This document shows positions 22,581-28,827 of a stretch of 34,176 bases of DNA, in pieces (the stretch's first letter is position 1; the number at the start of each line of letters is the position of its first letter). Source of the DNA: a virus. Made by a program: the position numbers and the translations under genes. The notes under the pieces are model-generated. The model was not told the origin of the DNA. It did not search any database and worked only from the letters and a program-made list of their open reading frames with translations. Where the stretch lies: the IMG/VR virus record IMGVR_UViG_3300030117_002275, positions 1-34,176 of that record; one strand, given 5' to 3'.

Positions 22581-22885
22581 CAGTAAGATACTTTTGGTGG
22601 CATCCTAATCTTTTTTTGTTTCTCGTAAAAAGAGTCACACGGTTCACCAGTTGTTACTGGTCCTACCGTGCCATCCTTATTCACTTGTTTTATGTAAAAC
22701 TTCGCACCAACAGGTAAATCACCAGCATGAATACTCGTTGCGTACTCACCAGTTGGTGCAGGGTTTTGTGTCACAACATGACAACCAACCCATGCAAAGT
22801 TCATTGGTCCTTGATTCAATGCGACTTGGCCAGGTGTACATGCACCTAACAAGGTCACTACAGGTATTGCTAGTAACTTTTTCAT
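22580..22885 (-). CDS. Small lipoprotein, 101 aa
   Basis: The N-terminus MKKLLAIPVVTLLGAC is a lipoprotein signal with lipobox LGAC (Cys16). The mature part is short and beta-like (GAKFYIKQVNKDGTVGPVTT, GEPCDSFYEKQKK) with two further cysteines. It would be exported and lipid-anchored. It overlaps gp33 by four bases (ATGA). A lipoprotein between two core replication/transcription genes is unexpected; superinfection exclusion or lysis roles are known for phage lipoproteins, but nothing here shows which. Confidence 0.8.
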   Translation of the reverse strand: MKKLLAIPVVTLLGACTPGQVALNQGPMNFAWVGCHVVTQNPAPTGEYATSIHAGDLPVGAKFYIKQVNKDGTVGPVTTGEPCDSFYEKQKKIRMPPKVSY

Positions 22886-23133
22886 AATGGTAACTGCGCT
22901 CGCTTTGGTAAAAAATTTAACTCTCTTGCGTTTGCCTCAATCTTTTCTCTGAGACTTTTGGATATCAGGTTTCCCACAGTGTCAGGTTCGATACCCTGCC
23001 TAAAACAATAATCTAATACTGCTTCCATGTGAGTGATGTTTTTTTCACTTGCAATTTTTTCTATCTCAAGTGAAAAGGTCTTGGCGGTGTTCAATGACAA
23101 AATACTCTCCTCAAAAGTTGGGGGGTTGACCAT
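22882..23133 (-). CDS. 33: Late transcription coactivator gp33-like, 83 aa
   Basis: The block IEKIASEKNITHMEAVLDYC followed by SKSLREKIEANARELNFLP lines up with the T4 gp33 core (IIEKMVEEFGMSYLEATTAF ... IIEKIQSEAIDENLLRP). gp33 bridges RNA polymerase and the sliding clamp and works with gp55 at TATAAATA promoters, which are present in this window. It is shorter than T4 gp33 (112 aa). It follows directly on the tmRNA coding piece, sharing the composite promoter at 23561-23591. Confidence 0.8.
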   Translation of the reverse strand: MVNPPTFEESILSLNTAKTFSLEIEKIASEKNITHMEAVLDYCFRQGIEPDTVGNLISKSLREKIEANARELNFLPKRAQLPL

Positions 23134-23149
23134 GACCCCCCGCGCATCT

Positions 23150-23367
23150 TTAGGTGATGACCCCTGCTGCGTCCGAAGTCGATATACAGCAATAAGGTGG
23201 GGATATTCTGTTACTAGGAACCCCCGAAACCCTATCCGATTTACGCTGCTAGAGCGTAATCTTGAGATGCAAAATTATCGTTTGCATTTACTAATTTGAC
23301 CAATAACGCAGTCACCCGACATCTCTCCACTTCTCTATTCCACGCCAGTCGATCCTATTTCGCCCCC
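23150..23367 (-). ncRNA. tmRNA coding piece (5' domain, tag, pseudoknots)
   Basis: It starts GGGGGCGAAATAGGATCGAC, the typical tmRNA 5' domain with D-loop-like GGATCGAC. After the tag, GGATA...TATCC and GCTG...CAGC form helices expected for downstream pseudoknots. The 3' end is not defined exactly and approaches the gp33 ribosome site. Confidence 0.85.
23241..23285 (-). CDS. tmRNA proteolysis tag ANDNFASQDYALAA
   Basis: The resume codon is GCA at 23285-23283 and the stop TAA at 23243-23241. The 14-residue tag starts ANDNFA and ends ALAA, the C-terminal signal read by ClpXP-type proteases. Confidence 0.93.
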   Translation of the reverse strand, partial: ANDNFASQDYALAA

Positions 23368-23379
23368 CTCATAAAGAGA

Positions 23380-23478
23380 CTACATGCAAAGGTCATCATA
23401 ATCCACATTGCACTCTCTACGATAGTTTGCCTCAACTGAGTTTTTTGTTCCGAAAAACTTTAAAATTAGTTTTAACAC
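23380..23478 (-). CDS. 32-aa ORF inside the tmRNA intervening segment
   Basis: A GTG start is preceded at six bases by AAGGAG. The product begins MLKLILKFFGTKNSVEANY and continues RRECNVDYDDLCM, ending 12 bases before the coding piece. It occupies nearly all of the segment normally discarded when the split tmRNA matures. A hydrophobic/basic N-terminus and two cysteines are visible. No homologue is recognised; good ribosome site and tight fit are the evidence. Confidence 0.6.
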   Translation of the reverse strand: MLKLILKFFGTKNSVEANYRRECNVDYDDLCM

Positions 23479-23491
23479 TGCAATCTCCTTA

Positions 23492-23540
23492 TGGTGGAGG
23501 CGGGGGGTATTGCACCCCCGTCCTGTACGTCTTTCAATCC
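23492..23540 (-). ncRNA. tmRNA acceptor piece
   Basis: It contains the T arm GGGGG-TGCAATA-CCCCC and acceptor CGCCTCC-A-CCA, with CCA encoded. The T-loop TGCAATA has G in place of the usual U at position 55. The 5' end is estimated from the predicted start at about 23555. Confidence 0.85.
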
Positions 23541-23560
23541 GTATCAACAAAATGTAACTA

Positions 23561-23591
23561 TATTTATATCATACAGTAATTACTTTGTCAA
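23561..23591 (-). promoter_or_regulatory. Composite early/late promoter of tmRNA-gp33 unit
   Basis: TTGACA (23586-23591) lies 17 bases from TATAAA (23563-23568), and the same bases extended give the perfect late box TATAAATA (23561-23568). Both predict a start at about 23555-23556. The locus can thus be transcribed early and late. Confidence 0.8.
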
Positions 23592-23936
23592 GTAACTTAT
23601 CGGTGTACCCCTAATTTTTTCAACAAAATCAGTAATCTCTAAATTTGTTCCAACGCTAACTATACAGGCAACACCACCAGTAGGCATGTATTCAAGAACT
23701 GTCATGGTCTTTTTCTTTTTGTTAATCAATAAAATGCTGCTGGTCCCCGCCTCCTCTGTAGTCCAAGATGCAAAGGGCACTTCTCCAGTGTGATTCGTTA
23801 TCGTATTGTAGATAGCAACACCATCTCCACAGACCACAGGTTTGGGCATCATTATCCCTTCAATTGTGGGTTGCCCCTCCTCTGCAAAAGAGGGTGTACT
23901 AAGCAGCAGTGCTATTAAGAATACTAGATACTTCAT
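23580..23936 (-). CDS. Exported protein with signal peptide, 118 aa
   Basis: The start at 23936 gives MKYLVFLIALLLSTPSFAEE, a clear Sec signal with cleavage after SFA. The mature part (IEGIMMPKPVVCGDGVAIYN, ILLINKKKKTMTVLEYMPTG) has two cysteines and is beta-rich. It resembles small periplasmic proteins seen in marine T4-like phages, function unknown. It overlaps the nuclease gene by 38 bases, and its stop lies inside the tmRNA promoter. Confidence 0.8.
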   Translation of the reverse strand: MKYLVFLIALLLSTPSFAEEGQPTIEGIMMPKPVVCGDGVAIYNTITNHTGEVPFASWTTEEAGTSSILLINKKKKTMTVLEYMPTGGVACIVSVGTNLEITDFVEKIRGTPISYLTK

Positions 23937-24591
23937 TTCGTTCTCTCCATTCTGCAACAGAATCGATTAACGCACCTAGATAATTGTTTTTGTCTTTGAT
24001 AAATTCTTGAACAGTTCCGTCCTCTGTAACAACGAGGATAACTACTTGCGATATTTCTATCCCTGTTCTCTCTCCGAACATTTCTGCATACGCAGAACCT
24101 TGAATGTAATAATTTTCATTCCAATCATCATTGCGTTCTTTAGAAGACGTTTTGAAGTCTATAATGGATGGTATACCTTTATATCCAGCAATACAGTCTA
24201 CTCGACCCGCTACCTTATATTTATCACTGTATAGTCCTGCTTCCTGTGCATAGATGTTATCTATATTGCACAGAACACTATCCTTTAACTGGTTAAACAG
24301 GCAATACGGTAAGAAATTCTTTTTATGTTTCTCAGTATCAAAATCATTATTAAGGTAATCCTCACACATATGATGCACTTTAGTACCGCGTGATGCAGCG
24401 GTTCTTGCTACGTAGTTCGCAACCTCATCACCAACACGTTTACGCCATTCATGTAGTCCCTTCTTATTACGAATAGATAAGACTGTTGTAATGGAAGGAT
24501 ACTTGTTACCCTCTGGTGTTTCATATAAACGAACACCATCACTGTTTCTTGCCTTTACGGGTGGCAACTCCACTGGTGTATGATTAAACAT
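23899..24591 (-). CDS. PD-(D/E)XK exonuclease (RecB/Cas4-like), 230 aa
   Basis: Active-site residues are readable: H74 in GTKVHHMCEDYL, D132 in AGRVDCIAGYKG, D145-x-K147 in IIDFKTS, and the QxxxY motif Q164-Y168 (YYIQGSAYAEMF). This is the nuclease order of RecB-type enzymes. I recall this family in many marine T4-like phages, probably acting on DNA ends in recombination or host DNA breakdown. It overlaps the lysozyme start by one base. Confidence 0.88.
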   Translation of the reverse strand: MFNHTPVELPPVKARNSDGVRLYETPEGNKYPSITTVLSIRNKKGLHEWRKRVGDEVANYVARTAASRGTKVHHMCEDYLNNDFDTEKHKKNFLPYCLFNQLKDSVLCNIDNIYAQEAGLYSDKYKVAGRVDCIAGYKGIPSIIDFKTSSKERNDDWNENYYIQGSAYAEMFGERTGIEISQVVILVVTEDGTVQEFIKDKNNYLGALIDSVAEWRERNEVSSILNSTAA

Positions 24592-25034
24592 TACGCTAAC
24601 GCTCGCATCCTTTCCACTAATCTATCCGCTCGATTAGTTACTTGACGATACCACGCCGAGTCAACCATCTCGTCTGCTGCTGAATTCCAATCTCTCGCAT
24701 CCACACCACGTTTCATACCCTTGAATTTACTCAGGCGAGGTCTGCCCAAATTGAACATCATATTCGCAATTATTTGCTGAGCTTCTTCTGGCAAATCTCC
24801 GAAATCAGGGTAGAGGGTTTCGCAGTCAGACAGGACTCCCATGATATCTGACTCGAAGGCTTCAATACATCTGGACTCACTGACTGCTGTACCGACCTCC
24901 CAACCGTTTTCGGGGTCAGTATCACGGACAAGATGGCCAATGCCGAAAGTAGCATAACCAAGATGATCAAGATATATTTCATGCACAACTCCTTCATCAA
25001 TTTCTAGTTGTTCTCTAAGTTTTTCTAAATCCAT
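24591..25034 (-). CDS. Phage lysozyme, GH24 (T4 gpe-like), 147 aa
   Basis: The catalytic signature is E14 in DEGVVHEIYLDHLGYATFGI followed by GH, with D23 and T29 in the T4 lysozyme arrangement (E11, D20, T26). The C-terminal NMMFNLGRPRLSKFKGM and SAWYRQVTNRADRLVERM match. It cleaves peptidoglycan between MurNAc and GlcNAc. There is no signal peptide, so release needs a holin. It sits between the nuclease and an oxygenase gene. Confidence 0.93.
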   Translation of the reverse strand: MDLEKLREQLEIDEGVVHEIYLDHLGYATFGIGHLVRDTDPENGWEVGTAVSESRCIEAFESDIMGVLSDCETLYPDFGDLPEEAQQIIANMMFNLGRPRLSKFKGMKRGVDARDWNSAADEMVDSAWYRQVTNRADRLVERMRALA

Positions 25035-25035
25035 G

Positions 25036-25686
25036 TTAGTTCTTCCTAAAAGTTATATTGCCAGACACGCTTATTCTATACTCATCTGACTGATTTGGTT
25101 CTACTGAGTGTCTCAACCATGCGGGAAACATTATCATACGGCCAGGTATTGGTAACCAATATACTTCCTGTCCATATTCCTCTGGACGTTCACCCTGCCA
25201 ACCTTTTTCTGGATTCTTTGTGAAAGGTAATTGGACTGCCATTGCTTGTTCGCGAGGGTCTTCAAATGAGAGCATACCACACTTCTCAGGACACTGAACA
25301 TAGTAGACAAAACTTAGATGAGCGCCAGGATGTGTGTGAGTCTTGTTGTACGAACCCTTCGTATTCACGTTGAACCACATGGCATCAATCTCTGCTGGAT
25401 AATCTTCATCTATCTTGAGTGCTTCATGAAGGTCATCTGCAAAAGATTGCACTTCCCACTTCAACCCTGTGTGATGTACAAACTCACTCTGCCAACCAAA
25501 GATGTTAGATTTTACTACACCTTTCTCTTTAGTCATCTCTAAAATGTCTTTGGACCACTCATCATTTTTCTTTTCGTATTCAACTATGTCTCTGTAGTAG
25601 ACCATAGTTGGAAAAGACATTTTTCCACCGATTATACCCCTCTGGTCTAGAGCAATATCTTGTGCAAATTTTTCATTTTTGTTCAT
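25036..25686 (-). CDS. 2OG-Fe(II) oxygenase (TIGR02466-like), 216 aa
   Basis: Iron ligands are H117-T-H119 region in THTHPGAHLSFVYYV and H193 in FPAWLRHSVEPNQ, with R204 for 2-oxoglutarate (DEYRISVSGNI). The pattern 'FPAWLRHSV.P....RISVSGN' is diagnostic for this marine phage oxygenase group. Substrate unknown. The ATG at 25686 follows a rubredoxin-like gene by 11 bases, which suggests a possible electron-transfer link. Confidence 0.88.
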   Translation of the reverse strand: MNKNEKFAQDIALDQRGIIGGKMSFPTMVYYRDIVEYEKKNDEWSKDILEMTKEKGVVKSNIFGWQSEFVHHTGLKWEVQSFADDLHEALKIDEDYPAEIDAMWFNVNTKGSYNKTHTHPGAHLSFVYYVQCPEKCGMLSFEDPREQAMAVQLPFTKNPEKGWQGERPEEYGQEVYWLPIPGRMIMFPAWLRHSVEPNQSDEYRISVSGNITFRKN

Positions 25687-25697
25687 GATGTATTTGT

Positions 25698-25808
25698 TTA
25701 CTCTTCCTTCTCGTAATCTTCAGCAGGGCATCCACATATGGGACAATCCTCTGTGGGTGGTTCATCTCCCTCATGAATATGACCACACTCTGGACAAACA
25801 TATTTCAT
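25698..25808 (-). CDS. Rubredoxin-like iron protein, 36 aa
   Basis: The ORF begins MKYVCPECGHIHEGDEPP and has C5-x2-C8 and C22-x2-C25 (CPICGCP), the two knuckles of a rubrerythrin-type rubredoxin domain, in a minimal length. Its ATG overlaps the PhoH stop (TGATG) and it precedes the oxygenase gene. It could bind iron for electron transfer or zinc for structure; sequence alone does not decide. Confidence 0.85.
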   Translation of the reverse strand: MKYVCPECGHIHEGDEPPTEDCPICGCPAEDYEKEE

Positions 25809-26515
25809 CATTCCATCCCCAATCCCATTTTGATCTTATTAATAAGATAGTTACGCACGAACCCAGAACGCACAATATCTCCGATACTAAACTCTGTGCA
25901 ATTAAACTCCTCCATCTCCTCTAGGATACGCAAGAAATCATGAAGACCATTTTTCTCATTTGTCTTCTGTAAGTCGGTCTGGTCAAAGTCACCACAAAAC
26001 ACGATGCGAGAATCCTGACCAACGCGAGTGATGATTGTGTCCAGTTCGTGAAAGTTCATGTTCTGACATTCATCTACTATAATGATAGAGTTATCAAATG
26101 TCAACCCTCTTAGGAAAGAAGTTGATAGAAAAAATAGTGTTCCCTGTCCCTTGAGTCTGTCGTATAGTGTGTTGAACTGTTGCTCATTCTGCATCTCAAA
26201 CATGAACTGCACCATGTTCTGATACGGCACCTGATACAGCGCAGACTTATCCTCTTCATCGCCAGGCAGAAATCCAATCTCTCTCGTAGGGATAAGAGAG
26301 CGCACGATAATAACTCTTTCGTACTTAGTCTTCAAGTCCATGACAGATTGCATTGCAAGATACAAAGAGATAAATGTTTTACCTGTCCCTGCCGCACCAA
26401 ATAGAAATTGGTTCTGTCCTTTTTTCCATGTATTGAACACGGTTTTTTGACTGTCTGTTATGGGTTTGACTGTTACTAATTGTGATTGATTGATTTCTTT
26501 GTTATTTTTTGCCAT
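25808..26515 (-). CDS. phoH: PhoH-like ATPase, 235 aa
   Basis: Walker A is GAAGTGKT at 40-47 and Walker B IIIVDECQ at 143-150; VIIVRSLIPTREIGFLPGDE and FCGDFDQTDL are typical PhoH. The family is very common in marine phages; its role (phosphate stress, RNA metabolism) is unsettled. I choose ATG 26515 with AAGGA upstream; the frame is open further back, but that stretch is the structured RNA and its terminator. The PhoH start lies 12 bases after the terminator's T-run. Confidence 0.93.
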   Translation of the reverse strand: MAKNNKEINQSQLVTVKPITDSQKTVFNTWKKGQNQFLFGAAGTGKTFISLYLAMQSVMDLKTKYERVIIVRSLIPTREIGFLPGDEEDKSALYQVPYQNMVQFMFEMQNEQQFNTLYDRLKGQGTLFFLSTSFLRGLTFDNSIIIVDECQNMNFHELDTIITRVGQDSRIVFCGDFDQTDLQKTNEKNGLHDFLRILEEMEEFNCTEFSIGDIVRSGFVRNYLINKIKMGLGME

Positions 26516-26526
26516 GATAAAATCCT

Positions 26527-26646
26527 TAAAAAAAGAGGGGGGCAGTCGGGGGTGATGTGCCCCCCTCTGATACATGGGCGGATTGACTTCCCAGCTTGCG
26601 TAGATGCTGTGCATCCCTTGCTGAAGTTTGATTTCTCGCCCGTATC
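26527..26646 (-). ncRNA. Putative late small RNA with own promoter and terminator, about 120 nt
   Basis: The late box TATAAATA at 26652-26659 predicts a start on G26646. The RNA begins GATACGGGCG, which pairs with CGCCC-AT-GTATC at 26569-26580 (10 bp with a 2-base bulge). Inside are ACTTC/GAAGT with AGC/GCT and a GATGC-ACA-GCATC hairpin. It ends in AGAGGGGGGCA / TGCCCCCCTCT (11 bp) and seven Ts. No ORF fits. It may be a free small RNA or an attenuating leader of PhoH. Confidence 0.75.
26528..26568 (-). terminator. Strong GC-rich terminator before PhoH
   Basis: An 11-bp perfect stem of AGAGGGGGGCA with TGCCCCCCTCT around a 13-base loop, followed by seven Ts on the minus strand. Confidence 0.93.
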
Positions 26647-26651
26647 ATTTT

Positions 26652-26659
26652 TATTTATA
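26652..26659 (-). promoter_or_regulatory. Late promoter TATAAATA of the small RNA
   Basis: Perfect box overlapping the TAA of the gene at 26655-26963. There is no TTGACA 17 bases upstream, so it appears purely late. The +1 is the first base of the closing helix. Confidence 0.8.
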
Positions 26660-26963
26660 AGACTCCATGTTTCTTCAACACTTCCCTAGTCTTAATTTCT
26701 TTGGTCGTTTTTGTACTGCTCGTCCCATACTTGTCTGCGAGAGGTGTGCCAGGATGTGACTCTGCAATACGTTGCATGTTCTCTGTAAATCCGTTATCTA
26801 CTTTGGGACCAACACCCATGATATGGTCACCAGCAATTGCAACCGCAACAGGAACTTGGTGAATATGAGGATTAAGTTTTTTATAATTATCAAGTTCTGC
26901 CATCGGCATAAACTCTTCGTACTCCTCACATGTAATGGAATCATAAAATCTATATGTGGGCAT
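26655..26963 (-). CDS. FmdB-like small protein lacking cysteine ribbon, 102 aa
   Basis: The start MPTYRFYDSITCEEYEEFMP resembles the FmdB zinc-ribbon N-terminus (MPTYxYxC...), but the CxxC pairs are absent; AELDNYKKLNPHIHQVP and DNGFTENMQRIAESHPGTPL match phage versions I recall. The ATG at 26963 is chosen over an in-frame start nine codons upstream. Its stop codon forms part of the small RNA's late promoter. Function unknown. Confidence 0.8.
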   Translation of the reverse strand: MPTYRFYDSITCEEYEEFMPMAELDNYKKLNPHIHQVPVAVAIAGDHIMGVGPKVDNGFTENMQRIAESHPGTPLADKYGTSSTKTTKEIKTREVLKKHGVL

Positions 26964-27171
26964 CAAATAACTCCAATTGAACTGGTCCATATTTTTTTAG
27001 GTCTTGGACCTCACTTACCAATTCTATTACCCGCACTTGCAAATCATGTATCTGTTTTTGCATCTGTGCAATTTCATTTTTATACATCTCGTCAGGCACT
27101 AACTTTTCCTCTCTCATCCGTCTGCTCATGTAATCCCAATACGGTTCTCTTTCTATTAGATGTCCCACCAT
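26950..27171 (-). CDS. Small coiled-coil protein, 73 aa
   Basis: It begins MVGHLIEREPYWDYMSRRMR and includes a clear coiled coil (EIAQMQKQIHDLQVRVIELV then SEVQDL). GGAG lies eight bases before the ATG. It overlaps the end of the 185-aa gene by 80 bases in another frame and the FmdB-like gene by 14 bases. Unknown function; the heptad pattern and ribosome site argue that it is real despite the long overlap. Confidence 0.65.
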   Translation of the reverse strand: MVGHLIEREPYWDYMSRRMREEKLVPDEMYKNEIAQMQKQIHDLQVRVIELVSEVQDLKKYGPVQLELFDAHI

Positions 27172-27649
27172 TAAACCACTCCGGCACTGGACGCTTAGTC
27201 CATCTTGCAAATCTTGACTTCTCTAGTATATAGTAAGTCTGATACGCTGACACGGTATCACCACCCTTACAAGTTTCGGGCATACACTGAGGTGGGTCCG
27301 TGAAGGGTGCATCTTTATCAATATTGATCGGAGATATCCTCAGAATCCAACGCAACCGTTCTGTGGCATGATGTTTACCGTATCGGTGTGTATACTCTTT
27401 CAGTAGACTGTCAAAGTATCTCCAGTGCCACTGATAATTCATTTCAGATGTACGAGTCCATATGGTGCTGGGATGGTTCTTGTGAACCATCTTGTACATA
27501 CCACCATGATCTGCTGGTTCATCACCATCAAGAACACGGTGTGCAGTGCAGAGCATTTGTGCGCTCTCCAGTATCATCTTGACAACGTGTTTATCACAAG
27601 CGAGTTGAGCAGCAATTTTCGGGTCACGGTCTAGGTAAAAGATATTCAT
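27092..27649 (-). CDS. Conserved phage protein (CDKHVVKM family), 185 aa
   Basis: The N-terminus MNIFYLDRDPKIAAQLACDK and following HVVKMILESAQMLCTAHRVL is a widespread phage family; WTRTSEMNYQWHWRYFDSLL and STIW earlier are also conserved. Some databases attach a DNA glycosylase label, but I see no motif that proves it. Many histidines, tryptophans and the conserved CDKH could form a metal or catalytic site. Starts four bases inside the stop of the 70-aa gene's neighbour set. Confidence 0.8.
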   Translation of the reverse strand: MNIFYLDRDPKIAAQLACDKHVVKMILESAQMLCTAHRVLDGDEPADHGGMYKMVHKNHPSTIWTRTSEMNYQWHWRYFDSLLKEYTHRYGKHHATERLRWILRISPINIDKDAPFTDPPQCMPETCKGGDTVSAYQTYYILEKSRFARWTKRPVPEWFNGGTSNRKRTVLGLHEQTDERGKVSA

Positions 27650-27858
27650 TTCATTTCCTCTGATACATGAAAACAGTTGAACTGCAATCCGTAATATCTA
27701 TTTTTTTGAACGATAGACCAATTCTTTTCCTTAATCTTTTCTTCACACACCTCTTGTGTCATGAGAGTATTGTCAATCCACTGATTTCCTATGTATTGCC
27801 AATCACCCGTAGCAGTCTGTCCCCACATGGAGATGACCATTAAAAATTCTTTTATCAT
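27646..27858 (-). CDS. Small two-cysteine protein, 70 aa
   Basis: It begins MIKEFLMVISMWGQTATGDW and has cysteines in TQEVCEEKIKEKNW and LQFNCFHV. The pattern recalls small pelagic-phage proteins with a short hydrophobic start, and resembles the 87-aa protein at 9150. Both ends overlap neighbours by ATGA. Function unknown; export is possible but the leader is weak. Confidence 0.75.
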   Translation of the reverse strand: MIKEFLMVISMWGQTATGDWQYIGNQWIDNTLMTQEVCEEKIKEKNWSIVQKNRYYGLQFNCFHVSEEMK

Positions 27859-27959
27859 TTTTTCTTCACCACTGGCATCAATAAAATTGATGGTTTAAGT
27901 TTGTTCAAATCAAATTCAACTTGTTTTTTTGTTTCCTTTTGTTTTTTTGTTCGTTTCAT
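27855..27959 (-). CDS. Tiny basic protein, 34 aa
   Basis: The ORF begins MKRTKKQKETKKQVEFDLNK and ends LLMPVVKKK. It is linked by ATGA overlaps to both the membrane-protein gene upstream and the 70-aa gene downstream, which strongly supports translation. High lysine content suggests nucleic-acid or membrane-surface binding. Not recognised. Confidence 0.65.
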   Translation of the reverse strand: MKRTKKQKETKKQVEFDLNKLKPSILLMPVVKKK

Positions 27960-28318
27960 CTCTCATCCTTTTTCTTCAAATAATCTATACACTCATCCCA
28001 TGAGTTTACAGTGTAATCAATTTTAGAGTGTTTTTCTTTTACATCTTTGAATGCGTGAAATGTGACATAGACAGCAATGATAACTGCAACGTGACCAAGC
28101 ATTAATCCACCCCAACCATACGACACCTCATAGATTGATTCAAATGTCAGTACAGAAAATGCTGTACACCATACCGCACTCAGGGTTGTTAAGATTTGTA
28201 GTCGCACAGTCTTTGGTAAACTACGCATATCATTTTTAGAGTCGTCAAAAAGGATAGTAGCAACGTCATACATCTTCCATGAAAACTCTCTCCACCAATA
28301 ACCTACATCATATATCAT
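27956..28318 (-). CDS. Two-span membrane protein, holin candidate, 120 aa
   Basis: Two hydrophobic segments are visible: ILTTLSAVWCTAFSVLTF and LMLGHVAVIIAVYVTF, with charged ends (C-terminal DECIDYLKKKDER). The ATG at 28318 overlaps the stop of the SleB-type hydrolase (ATGA). A small membrane protein fused in translation to a wall hydrolase is the usual setting of a holin, but no holin family is recognised, so this is inference. Confidence 0.7.
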   Translation of the reverse strand: MIYDVGYWWREFSWKMYDVATILFDDSKNDMRSLPKTVRLQILTTLSAVWCTAFSVLTFESIYEVSYGWGGLMLGHVAVIIAVYVTFHAFKDVKEKHSKIDYTVNSWDECIDYLKKKDER

Positions 28319-28827
28319 TCTTTTACCCACCTATAAAAAATATGGTCACCAATTTCAACTGTTTTAGTTTTAGTTTTAGACCATGCAGGCGTAACGTAGT
28401 CTGCATGGTAATGAGTTGCACCACCCGTTATGTCATAAAAAGGCATTTTGTTTGACAAGATCGTGTCAGAGATACTTAAAAATTTTTGATAAGTAGTTTT
28501 GTCTTTAGGGTTATCAGATAACCCATCACAAAACCATGAGAACTGACAAAGATGTTTAATAGGAATGTTAACGGTTGGGTCTTTCCATGACTTACGAGTT
28601 GGACCTTGTTCTATAACTTCACAAATCGTGCTAGGGAACCTCTCATCTTTTACGCGATTAAAAACAACCGCCGTGACTGCCATCCATCCGGCGGTTCCTT
28701 GGTTTCTTGCCTCATAGTACATATTCTTTGCGAGACAGGTTGCAGACTCATTATATTGAATTTCAGGTTTATCAGGATTCATTGTGACGACTGCTGCCCA
28801 GACCACCAATGCCTCAAGAGGATTCAT
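28315..28827 (-). CDS. Cell wall hydrolase, SleB-like, 170 aa
   Basis: The core CLAKNMYYEARNQGTAGWMA and VTAVVFNRVKDERFPSTICE match the SleB/hydrolase_2 family, with catalytic Glu39. GGATHYHADYVTPAW near the end is the conserved second block. Such enzymes cut peptidoglycan glycan strands. The N-terminal MNPLEALVVWAAVVTMN could be an uncleaved signal or anchor. It overlaps the SprT-like gene by 4 bases and the membrane gene by ATGA. Confidence 0.88.
   Translation of the reverse strand: MNPLEALVVWAAVVTMNPDKPEIQYNESATCLAKNMYYEARNQGTAGWMAVTAVVFNRVKDERFPSTICEVIEQGPTRKSWKDPTVNIPIKHLCQFSWFCDGLSDNPKDKTTYQKFLSISDTILSNKMPFYDITGGATHYHADYVTPAWSKTKTKTVEIGDHIFYRWVKE

Larger units (their letters stand above)
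23140..23545 (-). ncRNA. ssrA: Circularly permuted two-piece tmRNA locus
   Basis: Minus-strand order is acceptor piece (CCA end at 23492), a 124-base intervening segment, then the coding piece (5' end at 23367). The acceptor CGCCTCC pairs with GGGGGCG of the coding piece; CTGGCGT pairs with ACGTACAG with one bulge, as in helix P2. A tag frame encodes ANDNFASQDYALAA and then TAA. Two-piece permuted tmRNAs are known in alphaproteobacteria and cyanobacteria; the ANDN tag points to alphaproteobacteria. With host SmpB it would rescue stalled ribosomes and tag the peptides. Outer ends are approximate. Confidence 0.93.

Noticed and set aside
26560-26646. Similarity of the late RNA to the c-di-GMP-I riboswitch (ACGCAAGC next to a hairpin)
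   Set aside because: Only a short ACGCAA-GC stretch agrees; the second helix, the tetraloop receptor and GNRA loop are absent.
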